From a bacterium (candidate division B38) B3_B38 (GTDB lineage Bacteria; Acidobacteriota; B3-B38; Guanabaribacteriales; B3-B38), in contig NJBL01000008.1 of the NCBI GenBank assembly GCA_005223145.1, positions 1-48,858 of the forward strand: DNA of 48,858 bases. Reading direction: 5' to 3'. The notes under the pieces are model-generated. The model was not told the DNA's origin and did not search any database. It saw nothing but the letters and a program-made list of their open reading frames with translations. The position numbers and the translations under genes are program-made. Positions 1 to 8,749 of the stretch are shown piece by piece (position 1 is the first letter of the stretch; each line of letters starts with the position of its first letter).

Positions 1-834
1 CCGCTGGTGGTGAATGTGGGGGTGAGGTATGACCGTTATGGCTACTGGGAGGGCGAGGGATTTCTGAGCCCCCAGGTGGAGGTCAGTTACCAGCCGGTAT
101 CCAGGACGAGGATTGCCGGCTCAGTTGCCTATCGGGCACGGGGCATCGGCAGTGGAGCTCTGGAGGTGAGGGAGAGCCTGTTAATGGGGAGGATGCTGGC
201 GGTGGAGCGAGCCCTCTGCTACCGGGTGGGTGTGGAGTATGGTGAGGGGGGCAGCTATCAGATGGGAATTGTCGCCTATTGGGATGAGATTGAGGACCAT
301 CTGTTGAACCTCTATCTTCCCTCCGACCTTCGGGGGAGGGTGCTGGTATGGAATGTGGGGGATGCCCTGCTGAGGGGATTTGAGGTGGGGTTGAGCAAGC
401 GTTTGAGCCATTTTTTGCAGGGGAGTCTGGCTTACAGCTATGGGGAGGCGCTTCCCCATTCCCGGGGGGAGTTCCTTCTGCCCACGGTGGGGTTTCAGGG
501 GGAGGTGCTGAGCTATGGTCAAGCCCACGACCTCACCACCACCCTTCAGGCGTTGATAGAGCCCATCGGGACCCGGCTGATGGCTACCTACCGTATGCAA
601 CTGGGCTATATGGATGGGGGCAGTGAGCTAAGAAGGCTGGGGAGCCTCTCCTCGTTTGACCTGCAGGTGCGACAAAGGTTCTCCCTGCCCGGGGAGGGGG
701 TTGCCCGGGGGGAGTTCTATCTGCTGCTGAAGAACCTCCTTGATGACCGGACGGTTAGCTTCTTCAACCTCAGGGAGCTTAACCCCCTCGGCTTCCCACG
801 GAAGATATCCACCGGGCTATTTTTCATCTTTTAG
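1..834 (+). CDS. TonB-dependent receptor-like outer-membrane barrel, C-terminal part
   Basis: The reading frame is open to the window edge (Pro-Leu-Val-Val before the first GTG), so only the C-terminal part of the gene is present. The protein alternates aromatic/hydrophobic and polar residues in strand-sized blocks, has a typical late-receptor motif (LKNLLDDRTVSF) and ends in phenylalanine (GLFFIF), the usual C-terminal signal for BAM-dependent insertion in the outer membrane. This matches the last beta strands of TonB-dependent receptors. The plug domain and TonB box, if present, lie upstream of the window, and the ligand cannot be inferred. The DNA is rich in GGG/GAG runs compared with later genes. 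The histidine kinase starts 28 nt downstream on the same strand, so they may be co-transcribed. Confidence 0.75.
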   Translation, partial: PLVVNVGVRYDRYGYWEGEGFLSPQVEVSYQPVSRTRIAGSVAYRARGIGSGALEVRESLLMGRMLAVERALCYRVGVEYGEGGSYQMGIVAYWDEIEDHLLNLYLPSDLRGRVLVWNVGDALLRGFEVGLSKRLSHFLQGSLAYSYGEALPHSRGEFLLPTVGFQGEVLSYGQAHDLTTTLQALIEPIGTRLMATYRMQLGYMDGGSELRRLGSLSSFDLQVRQRFSLPGEGVARGEFYLLLKNLLDDRTVSFFNLRELNPLGFPRKISTGLFFIF

Positions 835-862
835 GGTTATGAGTTAGGAAGAGAACGAAGAT

Positions 863-3853
863 ATGCAACTGAGAAGGGATTATAAAAAGACCCTGCTGAT
901 AGCGGTTAGCCTCCTTATAATGTTGATGGGAGGTATGAGCCTATTTTATCGGGCTCAATACCAAGAACCCTACGATGGGGTCAACTGGGAGGTAGCGAAG
1001 AACGGCTTTATCCTCCTTAAGCCCGAAGAGGGGAGCCCTGGTGCAGAGGCGGGAATTAAACCTGGGGACACTCTGTTGAGGATTGATGGGCGGAGGTCCT
1101 TTCCAAACCGGTTAATAAGAGAGGTACACTGGATGGTCTCCAGCCCCGGGCAGGTGAGCACCATTCTTACAAGAGATGGGAAAGTAATTGATAGCTTGAG
1201 CGAGGAGCTTGACCCCGTCACTGAGCTTAACAAAGCCCTTTATAACCTCGGTGTAGGAGGAGAAATACGTTACACCATCCTGCGTGAAGGGAAGATGCTG
1301 GAGAGAGCCCTTCGTGTTCAGGGTGTGCCTTTGCCTAATAACGATACTTACTATTATCTCTGTTTTGTCGGCTTCTGTTTTTTCTTGGTAGGCCTCTCAG
1401 TCCTTTATAAAAAGGCGCTGGTTCCTGCCTCTCATCATTTCTATTGGCTTTGTATCTCCTTCTTTGTCCTATTCACATTCTCCCCTACGGTCATTAACTC
1501 CCCCTTGAAGAGAGCTATCTTCTGGGGGGATGAGATTGCCCGGGTGATGCTGCCGGCTATTTTTCTCCATTTCTTCCTTGCATTTCCTCAGCGAAAGAGG
1601 TTTGTAGAGAAAAGAAGGATAAGCTGGCTTTTATATCTTCCGGGGGCTGTTTTCATTCTGTTAAATGCCCTTTTCTTGAACTATCTAAGGATTTTCCCCT
1701 CAGCCGGGGGTGAGTTTATCAGGAATTACAATCAGGAGTTTGCCCTTTTAAGCAAGATAGAGCTGGCATATATGGGGCTTTTTATGGGGGTGGGGATTCT
1801 TGCTCTGCTCCATAGCTACCGCTATGAAAGGAGCTTTGTCGCCCGACAGCAGATAAGGTGGGTATTGTGGGGCACCGGGTTAGGGATTCTCCCCATGGTG
1901 GCAGTATATATCCCCTTTTATCTGGTGGGTGCTGCCAATCCCTTGCTGACCCTTTTTGCAATCATTCCCCTCCTTCTGATACCCATATCCCTTGCTTACG
2001 CCATAGCCAAATATAGGCTGATGGATGTGGAGGTCATCATCAAGCGAGCTATGGTGGCAGGACTGGCTATCTCGGCTATTCTGGGAATCTATCTGCTGAT
2101 AATCCGTCTGGCGAACCTGCTCATACCTGCCGAGCTAAGCCCGGAGCTTCTCTCCGCAGTGATGCTGCTGGCCACCTTGCTGGTGGCGGTTATCTTCTCA
2201 CCGCTGCGGAAAAAGATACAGGGCTACTTAGATAAATTGATGTATAGGAGCCGATACGATATAAGGAACACCATTCAAGAATTCAACCGGGAGCTGAGCT
2301 CTATTATCAGACTGCCGACTCTGACGGAGAGGGTAATCAAGCAGGTTTCCGCCATGCTCCAGGTGGAAGATATAGGTATATTCCTATGGGATGAGAGGAA
2401 GAAGATATTTAAACTGTCCAGGTCCCTGCGAGGAATCGGGGGAAGGCAGCCTCTCTATATGAGTGATGTGCTTTCAGCTTTTCTTCTCTCAGCACTAAAA
2501 GATAAGGACTACCTCGTTCTATCTGATATTAAAGCGGTGGAAGAAGAGTTCATCCACGACCAAGAGCTACTGAGCAGCTTGAAGGTCTCTTATCTGATCC
2601 CCTTTATAAGCAAAGGGGAGATAAAAGGATTGCTGAGCCTGGGAAGAAAGAAGGAAAGGGTTTGGCTGAGCAGCGAAGACCTGGAATTAGCCGCCGCTTT
2701 ATCAGGCTCGGCAGCCATGGCCATCGAGAATGCGTTACTATATCAGTCGGTGGAGAAAAAAGCAGCAGAGCTGGAAGCTTTGAAGGAGTTTAACGATAAT
2801 CTGCTGGAGAGTCTTAATGCAGGCATCCTGGCAATCGACTTACGCCAGCGGATAATAAGCTGGAACAGAAAGCTGGAGGAACTCTGTCAGATAAAAAGGC
2901 CCAGAGCAATGGGTAAAAAACTCGAGCAGGTGCTTCCAGCAGATTTTCTCCGCTCTGTAAACAGCCTTATGAGTCCCGAAGAGTGGAGTTCTCCCCAGTT
3001 ATTCAATCTTTACAAGCTGATTCTGGTAAATAAAAAAGGGAGGAAATCCGTTGTCAACCTATCTATCTCCCCGCTGTTTACCAATGAGCATCGCTTTTAC
3101 GGTAAGATAGTCATCTTCGATGATATCACCGATCGGGTAAAGTTGGAAGACCAGCTTCTGCAGGCTGAGAAGCTCGCCTCCCTCGGTTTCCTGGCGGCGG
3201 GTATAGCCCATGAGGTCAACACCCCCCTGACCGGTATCTCAAGCTACACTCAGATGCTTATGAAGGAGATCGACGACAAGGACCCCAAATCTGAAATACT
3301 ACACAAAATGGAGCAACAGACCTTCCGTGCTTCTCAAATTGTCAACAATCTTCTTAACTTCGCCCGCCAGAGTAAAGGGCAATTCACTGAGCTTGATGTC
3401 AATCAGGTGATAGGCGATACCCTTTCCCTCTTCGATTATCAGCTCCGAAATAGCGGGGTAAAGCTGAAACTTAACCTGGCAAATTCCCCACCCCCCATCC
3501 GCGGGGACAAAGGAAAGCTGCAGCAGCTATTCCTGAACCTCCTTAAAAACGCCACCGACTCCATGTCCCAGGGAGGAGAGCTGGGTATCACTTCTAAGGC
3601 AGAAAACGACTCCGTAGTTGTATCCATAAGGGATACAGGAGCGGGGATAGCTAAGAAACACCTTCCTAAGATTTACGACCCCTTCTTCACCACCAAAAAG
3701 GGAAGACGGGGAACAGGGCTGGGGCTTTCGGTCAGCTATGGGATCATACAGGAGCATTCGGGTTCCATATCAGTAAAGAGCTCCCTGGGTAAGGGGACTG
3801 ATTTCATCATTAAACTTCCTGCCTTAAAAGTCCACTATGAAGAAAAAAGGTAG
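863..3853 (+). CDS. PDZ / multi-TM / GAF / PAS sensor histidine kinase
   Basis: A 996-residue membrane sensor kinase. In order: a TM helix (about 10-28), a periplasmic PDZ-like segment (about 45-105, with EAGIKPGDTLLRIDG), a block of about eight hydrophobic helices (about 163-455), a GAF-like domain (about 480-640), a PAS domain (about 650-760) and a HisKA/HATPase core. The phospho-accepting His is residue 783 in GIAHEVNTPLTG. The N box (NLLKNATDSM), G1 (DTGAGIA), F box (DPFFTTKKG) and G2 (GTGLGLSVSYG) are all present, so the kinase should be active. It overlaps the response regulator by 17 nt, which indicates a cognate pair. A PDZ domain suggests sensing of protein C-termini or misfolded envelope protein, but that is inference. 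Confidence 0.93.
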   Translation: MQLRRDYKKTLLIAVSLLIMLMGGMSLFYRAQYQEPYDGVNWEVAKNGFILLKPEEGSPGAEAGIKPGDTLLRIDGRRSFPNRLIREVHWMVSSPGQVSTILTRDGKVIDSLSEELDPVTELNKALYNLGVGGEIRYTILREGKMLERALRVQGVPLPNNDTYYYLCFVGFCFFLVGLSVLYKKALVPASHHFYWLCISFFVLFTFSPTVINSPLKRAIFWGDEIARVMLPAIFLHFFLAFPQRKRFVEKRRISWLLYLPGAVFILLNALFLNYLRIFPSAGGEFIRNYNQEFALLSKIELAYMGLFMGVGILALLHSYRYERSFVARQQIRWVLWGTGLGILPMVAVYIPFYLVGAANPLLTLFAIIPLLLIPISLAYAIAKYRLMDVEVIIKRAMVAGLAISAILGIYLLIIRLANLLIPAELSPELLSAVMLLATLLVAVIFSPLRKKIQGYLDKLMYRSRYDIRNTIQEFNRELSSIIRLPTLTERVIKQVSAMLQVEDIGIFLWDERKKIFKLSRSLRGIGGRQPLYMSDVLSAFLLSALKDKDYLVLSDIKAVEEEFIHDQELLSSLKVSYLIPFISKGEIKGLLSLGRKKERVWLSSEDLELAAALSGSAAMAIENALLYQSVEKKAAELEALKEFNDNLLESLNAGILAIDLRQRIISWNRKLEELCQIKRPRAMGKKLEQVLPADFLRSVNSLMSPEEWSSPQLFNLYKLILVNKKGRKSVVNLSISPLFTNEHRFYGKIVIFDDITDRVKLEDQLLQAEKLASLGFLAAGIAHEVNTPLTGISSYTQMLMKEIDDKDPKSEILHKMEQQTFRASQIVNNLLNFARQSKGQFTELDVNQVIGDTLSLFDYQLRNSGVKLKLNLANSPPPIRGDKGKLQQLFLNLLKNATDSMSQGGELGITSKAENDSVVVSIRDTGAGIAKKHLPKIYDPFFTTKKGRRGTGLGLSVSYGIIQEHSGSISVKSSLGKGTDFIIKLPALKVHYEEKR

Positions 3854-5213
3854 AATGCTGGTCATTGACGACGAGCCCTCTATGCAGGAGGTCCTCAAGA
3901 AACTCCTGAATGACGATGGATATGAGGTGGCGGTAGCCTCCAGTGGTAAGGAGGGCTTGCACAAGCTGGAGCAGAGTGGGTATGACCTGGTCATCTGTGA
4001 TGTGATGATGCCGGATATGAATGGGCTTCAGACCTTAGAAGAGATAAAGAGGTTAGCCCCTGAGCAAATGGTCATTATGATAACCGCCTACGGCTCGGTG
4101 GAAGATGCAGTTAGCTCCATCAAGAGCGGGGCTTTCGATTACATCACCCGCCCCTATAAGAATGAAGCTGTGCTCAATGCTGTCCAGCGAGCAGTTCGGC
4201 AGAGAAGTCTTATTGAAGAGAATATTAACCTCCGCAACATTCTGAAGAAATACCGCTTTGAAAATATGGTGGGCAAGAACAAGAAGATGCAGGATATGTT
4301 CAAACTTACCCTTCAAGTTGCTCCCAGCAAGAGCACTGTGCTGATTGAAGGGGAGAGTGGCACCGGAAAGGAGCTAGTTGCTACTGCCATCCATCAGAAT
4401 AGCCCCCGGGCAAGTAAATCCTTTGTAGTGGTAAATTGCGGCACAGTGCCTGCCGACCTGCTGGAGAGCAATCTCTTCGGGCATGTCAAAGGGGCATTCA
4501 CCGGGGCAATATCCTCCAAAAAGGGGCTCTTCGAGATAGCCGACGGAGGGAGCATCTTCTTTGATGAGATCGGCAATATCAATCTGGAGACCCAGGCGAA
4601 GCTCCTCCGGGTTATCCAAGAGAAGAAATTTATGCGGTTGGGAGGAGTAGATAACATCCAGGTAGATGTCCGCATTATCGCCGCCACCAATAAAAAGCTG
4701 AAGGAGATAATGGAAAGGGGCGAGTTCCGTGAAGACCTCTTCTACCGCTTAAATGTTATTAACATACCCCTACCACCTCTCCGGGAGCGCAAAGACGACA
4801 TACCTTTGCTGGTCAGCCACTTTCTTCAGAAGTATTGCGAGGAGAACAAAAAGAAGCTGTGCAATATCACCCCGGAGGCTATGGCTTATCTGGAGAGCTA
4901 TCATTGGCCAGGAAATGTGCGAGAGCTGCAGAACATTATCGAACGGGCAGTGGTTCTGGCTACTACAGATATAATCGGAAAGGAGCTCCTCCCCGACTAC
5001 ATCATCAATCCCGCCGTCTCCTTGAACTTCCCGGTGCAATTCCCCTCCAACTCCCTCTCCTTCAAAGAGATGGTACACGAATTTGAAAGGAAGCTAATCC
5101 TAAATTCGCTGAAAATGGCTAATGGGGTGCAGAAGAAAGCAGCCGAGCTCCTTAAGATCAACCCGACCACTTTCAGCGAGATGCTCAAACGACTTAATAT
5201 TGCCAATAAATAG
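3837..5213 (+). CDS. NtrC-family sigma-54-dependent response regulator
   Basis: A 458-residue enhancer-binding protein. The receiver domain (1-120) has the acidic pair D11/D12 and phospho-acceptor D55 in VICDVMMPDMNG. The AAA+ domain has Walker A GESGTGKE, the sigma-54 contact loop GAFTGA and Walker B SIFFDEIG, followed by a Fis-type helix-turn-helix at the C-terminus (about 420-455). It is predicted to be phosphorylated by the upstream kinase and to remodel sigma-54 RNA polymerase. The ATG lies inside the last codons of the kinase gene, so translation is probably coupled. No convincing -24/-12 promoter was found in the neighbouring intergenic regions, so its targets probably lie outside the window. 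Confidence 0.95.
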   Translation: MKKKGRMLVIDDEPSMQEVLKKLLNDDGYEVAVASSGKEGLHKLEQSGYDLVICDVMMPDMNGLQTLEEIKRLAPEQMVIMITAYGSVEDAVSSIKSGAFDYITRPYKNEAVLNAVQRAVRQRSLIEENINLRNILKKYRFENMVGKNKKMQDMFKLTLQVAPSKSTVLIEGESGTGKELVATAIHQNSPRASKSFVVVNCGTVPADLLESNLFGHVKGAFTGAISSKKGLFEIADGGSIFFDEIGNINLETQAKLLRVIQEKKFMRLGGVDNIQVDVRIIAATNKKLKEIMERGEFREDLFYRLNVINIPLPPLRERKDDIPLLVSHFLQKYCEENKKKLCNITPEAMAYLESYHWPGNVRELQNIIERAVVLATTDIIGKELLPDYIINPAVSLNFPVQFPSNSLSFKEMVHEFERKLILNSLKMANGVQKKAAELLKINPTTFSEMLKRLNIANK

Positions 5214-5358
5214 CCCCTGAATAAACCCTTCTTAATGGAAGCATAGAATTAGAACTCTCTCCATCCAAAGTTGAGCAATTATAGGAAGATTTATTCTGCT
5301 TTGTGCGATAATATAAGGGGGATTGTGCGGGCCGGAGCGAATCCAACCGGCGAGGCGA

Positions 5359-5886
5359 TTACTTTCTTCTATCGGCAGGAACTTGCCTCTGGCCTCCCTT
5401 GGCAGGCTGTCTCCTCCCTTTCTGCCTGGGAGCAAGCTTGTAGCTGAACTTCCACTGGTTATATTGGTTCTTTCCCTGGTAAATGAAGATAGAATTATCC
5501 TTGCTTTTGCTGTACACTCCGATTATAGAGTTAGTAGCCAGAGGTTGGGAGGATTCAGCTCCTGGCAGTCGACGACGGGCTTCCGGCAGCCCTCCCCTGA
5601 AATTGATAAGTCCCCACTTCCCATCCTTGGTCATGGGATCGGTGTATAATTTTCTGATGCACTTGGTCTTAAGGAGTTCCTCTAATTGTATCGGAAGGCG
5701 CCCAAACTTCCGATAGAAGCGGTCGATAGCTTCGATATATTGATTCCCTCGAAACAGGAGCTCCTTCTCCTTTTCCCGCTTCATGACATGGCGCCATACA
5801 GGGACCGCCGCTGCCATAAGGATAGACATCACCCCGATGGCCACGATAACAGCCACCAGAGTGTAACCCTTCTCTGAACTCCTCAT
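5359..5886 (-). CDS. Type II secretion-like pseudopilin with type IV prepilin leader
   Basis: The track ORF starts at 5979, but an ATG at 5886 preceded by GAGGAG gives a normal prepilin: short basic leader MRSSEKG, then the cleavage site G|YTL and a hydrophobic helix (VAVIVAIGVMSILMAAAVPVW). The protein is 175 residues and resembles the single-domain GspG-like pseudopilins that read EKELLFRGNQYIEAIDRFYRKFGRLP after the helix. The residue at +5 of the mature protein is Ala instead of the usual Glu. The C-terminus is basic and low-complexity (Arg, Lys, Gln, Pro). No other secretion or pilus gene is adjacent; it stands alone, divergent from ddl and convergent with the response regulator. Confidence 0.85.
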   Translation of the reverse strand: MRSSEKGYTLVAVIVAIGVMSILMAAAVPVWRHVMKREKEKELLFRGNQYIEAIDRFYRKFGRLPIQLEELLKTKCIRKLYTDPMTKDGKWGLINFRGGLPEARRRLPGAESSQPLATNSIIGVYSKSKDNSIFIYQGKNQYNQWKFSYKLAPRQKGRRQPAKGGQRQVPADRRK

Positions 5887-6027
5887 AATCTCCTCTATTC
5901 CTCTTAATTTAAATGTATTATGTTTTTTACTCCAAGTCAAGAGGAAAGCTCTTAGCTCTGGATGTAAATGTAGAATCAAGATGCAAAGAGGAGGTTGCTT
6001 TTTTCTTCTGCTCCAGGATTTTTTTCT

Positions 6028-6055
6028 TTGTTTCAGCTTTTTTTTCTGTTACAAT
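6028..6055 (+). promoter_or_regulatory. Probable sigma-70-type promoter of ddl
   Basis: TTGTTT at 6028 and TACAAT at 6050 are separated by 16 nt in an AT-rich stretch. The start codon of ddl lies 25 nt beyond the -10 box, with AGAGGG as ribosome binding site. Confidence 0.55.
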
Positions 6056-6080
6056 TTTCTAAAACTAAAGAGGGTATCCA

Positions 6081-7172
6081 ATGACCAAGAAGATAAAAGT
6101 TGGTGTGGTCTTCGGAGGACAGAGTGCCGAGCACGAGGTATCCCTGGTCTCTGCAGCTTCTATAATGAGAGCTATGGACCCTTCCAAATACATCATCCTC
6201 CCCTTCGGGATAACCACCCAGGGGGAGTGGGTGTCTGAGCCGAAGCCTATAATGAGGCTGCGGGAGGGGAAAGTGAGATTCACCACTCGACAACCCTCTG
6301 ATTCTCTTCTCGGGGTAGATATTGTCTTTCCCGTGCTCCACGGACCCTTTGGGGAGGATGGGACCATTCAGGGGCTGTTCGAAATGCTCAATCTTCCCTA
6401 TGTGGGAGCAGGGGTACTGGCATCAAGCCTGGCGATGGACAAGGTGGCAGCCAAAAACGTCTTTGCCCAGCACAGTCTCCCTCTGGTAAACTATCTGTTG
6501 ATAACCAGAGCAGAGTGGACGCAGAGGGCTGACCGGATAATGGAGGATATAAAGGAGAAAATCGGTTGCCCCTGCTTTGTGAAGCCCGCCAATATGGGCT
6601 CCAGTGTTGGAATCTCTAAGGTCAAAAACAGGGAAGAGCAAACAAAGGCTATCAACTTAGCCTTCCGATTTGACCGCCGGGTGATTATAGAGCAAGCGGT
6701 AAGGAATGCCCGAGAGATAGAGGTCGCTATACTGGGAAACGATGAGCTAATAGTCTCTGTGCCCGGAGAGATCATTCCCGGGGCGGAGTTTTACAATTAC
6801 TACGACAAATATGTGAACGGTAAAGCCGACGGTCTCATCCCCGCCCCATTGACCCGGGAGAAGGTAGAGGAGTTTCAGCAGATAGCCCAAGCAGCCTACC
6901 GGGCTATCGACTGTGCTGGGATGGCGAGGGTAGACTTCTTGATGGAAAGGGAAAGCCAGAATGTCTACCTGAGCGAAATCAACACCATCCCCGGTTTCAC
7001 CGCCATCAGTATGTTTCCCAAGCTGATGGAAGCCTGTGGGGTCAGCTATTCCAGGCAGATTGACCGTCTGATTGAACTGGGTCTGGAGCGCCATCGGGAG
7101 AAGAAGAGCCTCCGGTCAATGCTCGACCTCAAAAGCGACTGGTACAAAAAGGATACCGCAGATGAGGGGTAG
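6081..7172 (+). CDS. ddl: D-alanine--D-alanine ligase
   Basis: This ATP-grasp enzyme joins two D-Ala for peptidoglycan precursor synthesis in the cytoplasm. The 363-residue length is normal. The N-terminal motif VGVVFGGQSAEHEVSLVSA, the FPVLHGPFGEDGTIQG loop, the phosphate-binding segment (CFVKPANMGSSVGI) and the C-terminal metal site with FLMERESQNVYLSEINTIPGFT are characteristic. The start is preceded by AGAGGG at proper distance. The THEP1-type NTPase begins 3 nt after the stop codon, so the two are co-transcribed. The enzyme implies a murein wall with ordinary D-Ala-D-Ala; I see no evidence for a D-Lac variant. Confidence 0.97.
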   Translation: MTKKIKVGVVFGGQSAEHEVSLVSAASIMRAMDPSKYIILPFGITTQGEWVSEPKPIMRLREGKVRFTTRQPSDSLLGVDIVFPVLHGPFGEDGTIQGLFEMLNLPYVGAGVLASSLAMDKVAAKNVFAQHSLPLVNYLLITRAEWTQRADRIMEDIKEKIGCPCFVKPANMGSSVGISKVKNREEQTKAINLAFRFDRRVIIEQAVRNAREIEVAILGNDELIVSVPGEIIPGAEFYNYYDKYVNGKADGLIPAPLTREKVEEFQQIAQAAYRAIDCAGMARVDFLMERESQNVYLSEINTIPGFTAISMFPKLMEACGVSYSRQIDRLIELGLERHREKKSLRSMLDLKSDWYKKDTADEG

Positions 7173-7175
7173 TGG

Positions 7176-7703
7176 ATGAAGAACATCTTTCTGACCGGCA
7201 GACCAGGCTGCGGCAAGACCACGGTAATTAAAAAGACCATCGCCCTGCTGGGAAAGGTCAAGCTAAAGGGCTTCTACACCATCGAGATGCGCTCCAGAGG
7301 AACCAGGGTCGGCTTCCAAATAACCACTCTTGATGGAAAACACGGGATATTAGCTCACGAGAACCTCCATAGCGACAAAAAAGTGGGAAAATACGGTGTA
7401 TGCCTGAAAGATATTGACGCTGTAATAGTGCCTTCCATCCGTCCAGACCGGCATACCCATCTTATCATTATTGACGAGATAGGCAAGATGGAGTGCTATT
7501 CCGAGGAGTTCAAAAAAGCAGCCGTTCAAGCGGTGGAATATGACACGGTAGTCCTGGGAACCATTGCCATTGGAGGCTCCCCCTTTATTGAAAGTTTCCG
7601 GCGCCGCCCTGACATAAAGCTTATCGAAATCACCAGAGACAACCGTGACCCTCTCCCCCAGGAGATAGCCAAAATCATATTAAAGGAGCTGAGAAAGGAA
7701 TAG
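7176..7703 (+). CDS. THEP1-type nucleoside-triphosphatase (DUF265)
   Basis: A 175-residue P-loop protein with Walker A GRPGCGKTT at the N-terminus and Walker B LIIIDEIGKME, the signature of the THEP1/NTPase_1 family found in thermophilic bacteria and archaea. Family members hydrolyse ATP, GTP and other NTPs slowly; the physiological role is unsettled. The RBS GAGGGG overlaps the end of ddl, and the 3-nt gap indicates an operon. No functional link to D-Ala ligase is known to me. The length matches the family and no key motif is missing. Confidence 0.92.
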   Translation: MKNIFLTGRPGCGKTTVIKKTIALLGKVKLKGFYTIEMRSRGTRVGFQITTLDGKHGILAHENLHSDKKVGKYGVCLKDIDAVIVPSIRPDRHTHLIIIDEIGKMECYSEEFKKAAVQAVEYDTVVLGTIAIGGSPFIESFRRRPDIKLIEITRDNRDPLPQEIAKIILKELRKE

Positions 7704-8071
7704 AGCTATCTCCAGCAGAGGACTCTCCCCATACCCCCCCCGTAAAGACATCTCATTCTCTTGACATAAAGAATTTTTGTATTATGGGGCACAACGGGGA
7801 AGAGAAAAAGTCCAAGCTAAAAATTCCCTCTGGCGAAAATATCACCACATCTTCCTTCTTATGTGGCTTTTGTTCACCTTCAAAGAAATCATTATATAAA
7901 CCTCCAATAATCAACCCTGCTCAGCGAATGCGAGGAGCATGTCAGGGGTCCTCACCCAATTTGGCTTGACCGATGACGCTAAATTATGGTATAAAAATAA
8001 AGAACTTCAGGGAAAGGGTTAATTTTTTAAAAGGGCTCAAAGCTCAAAGATAACTTCTCCACTCCATATTC
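7704..8071. other. 368-nt gap with no supported gene
   Basis: This stretch follows the NTPase stop. The 61-residue ORF inside it (7784-7969) has no recognisable protein character and no good ribosome binding site. A TTGACA at 7771 has no -10 box at proper spacing. A probable promoter sits near the right end (7966-7995). I see no tRNA, riboswitch or repeat here. Confidence 0.5.
7966..7995 (+). promoter_or_regulatory. Probable promoter of the exported-protein gene at 8072
   Basis: TTGACC (7966) and TATAAA (7990) with an 18-nt spacer. The downstream ORF begins about 75 nt further on. Confidence 0.45.
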
Positions 8072-8539
8072 ATGATGTTTTCTCAAAGGATTGAAGGGCG
8101 AGGGACAAAGGGCAAATTCTATCTGGCTATCATATTGATTTTGCTTTTCCCGCTATCTCCTTTAGCTCTATCCCACGATGTTGACATCGCTCAGCAGCAC
8201 AGCCAGGCAAAATCCAAAAAAAAGGAAGAGTTGAGAAAATTAAACCTGCCCATAGAGGTGTATCTACCACACTCTTTCTCCGAAGCGAACTTTGACCACC
8301 AAGAGGGGGAGCTCGATCTCTCCCTCGATTTCCTTTACGACTACAGCGAATTCTTCGAATACAACCGCTACCTCATCTACTACCGGATGACCCCGCGAGT
8401 CACCCTGAAAAGCTTAAATATTCTCTTCGGCGGTCCGGCGAGACCATTCGCCGGTGCTCCCATATGGGATGGACTGTTTCTCCCCGTCCATTCTTTAAAT
8501 CGTGACCCAGTATTGCGAACTTTTTGGTGGGACTGGTAA
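8072..8539 (+). CDS. Hypothetical exported protein, unrecognised
   Basis: I do not recognise this 155-residue protein. It has a basic N-terminus and a hydrophobic stretch (FYLAIILILLFPLSPLALS) ending at about residue 34, which fits a signal peptide with Ala-Leu-Ser before the mature part. The mature part begins with a Lys/Glu/Gln-rich linker, then an acidic and aromatic segment rich in Tyr, Phe and Asp (LDFLYDYSEFFEYNRYLIYY), and ends abruptly in FWWDW. The ATG lacks a clear Shine-Dalgarno sequence. A plausible promoter lies upstream. The abrupt end could mean a truncated gene, since no family boundary is visible. Confidence 0.5.
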   Translation: MMFSQRIEGRGTKGKFYLAIILILLFPLSPLALSHDVDIAQQHSQAKSKKKEELRKLNLPIEVYLPHSFSEANFDHQEGELDLSLDFLYDYSEFFEYNRYLIYYRMTPRVTLKSLNILFGGPARPFAGAPIWDGLFLPVHSLNRDPVLRTFWWDW

Positions 8540-8749
8540 CTACCAAAATCTAATTAAAGCGACACCGCTCATAATAATAAATGCCAGAAAAGAGCCACTT
8601 CAGGGAGCTTTTGCCTGGAAGGTTAGTTCTATGTCTGACAAGATGAGAGGACTAAACTTATTCATATTTCTGCCATGGCTATTCATAGGTCCGTAAGGTA
8701 ATGTCTATTTTTCCTAAAAAGGAATAAAATTCCACAAGGAGGGAAAACT

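Noticed and set aside
7784-7969. 61-residue ORF in the gap after the THEP1-type gene
   Set aside because: No ribosome binding site, low-complexity content and no recognisable family.
8502-8696. 64-residue ORF overlapping the end of the exported-protein gene
   Set aside because: Overlaps another frame, no good start signal, no family resemblance.
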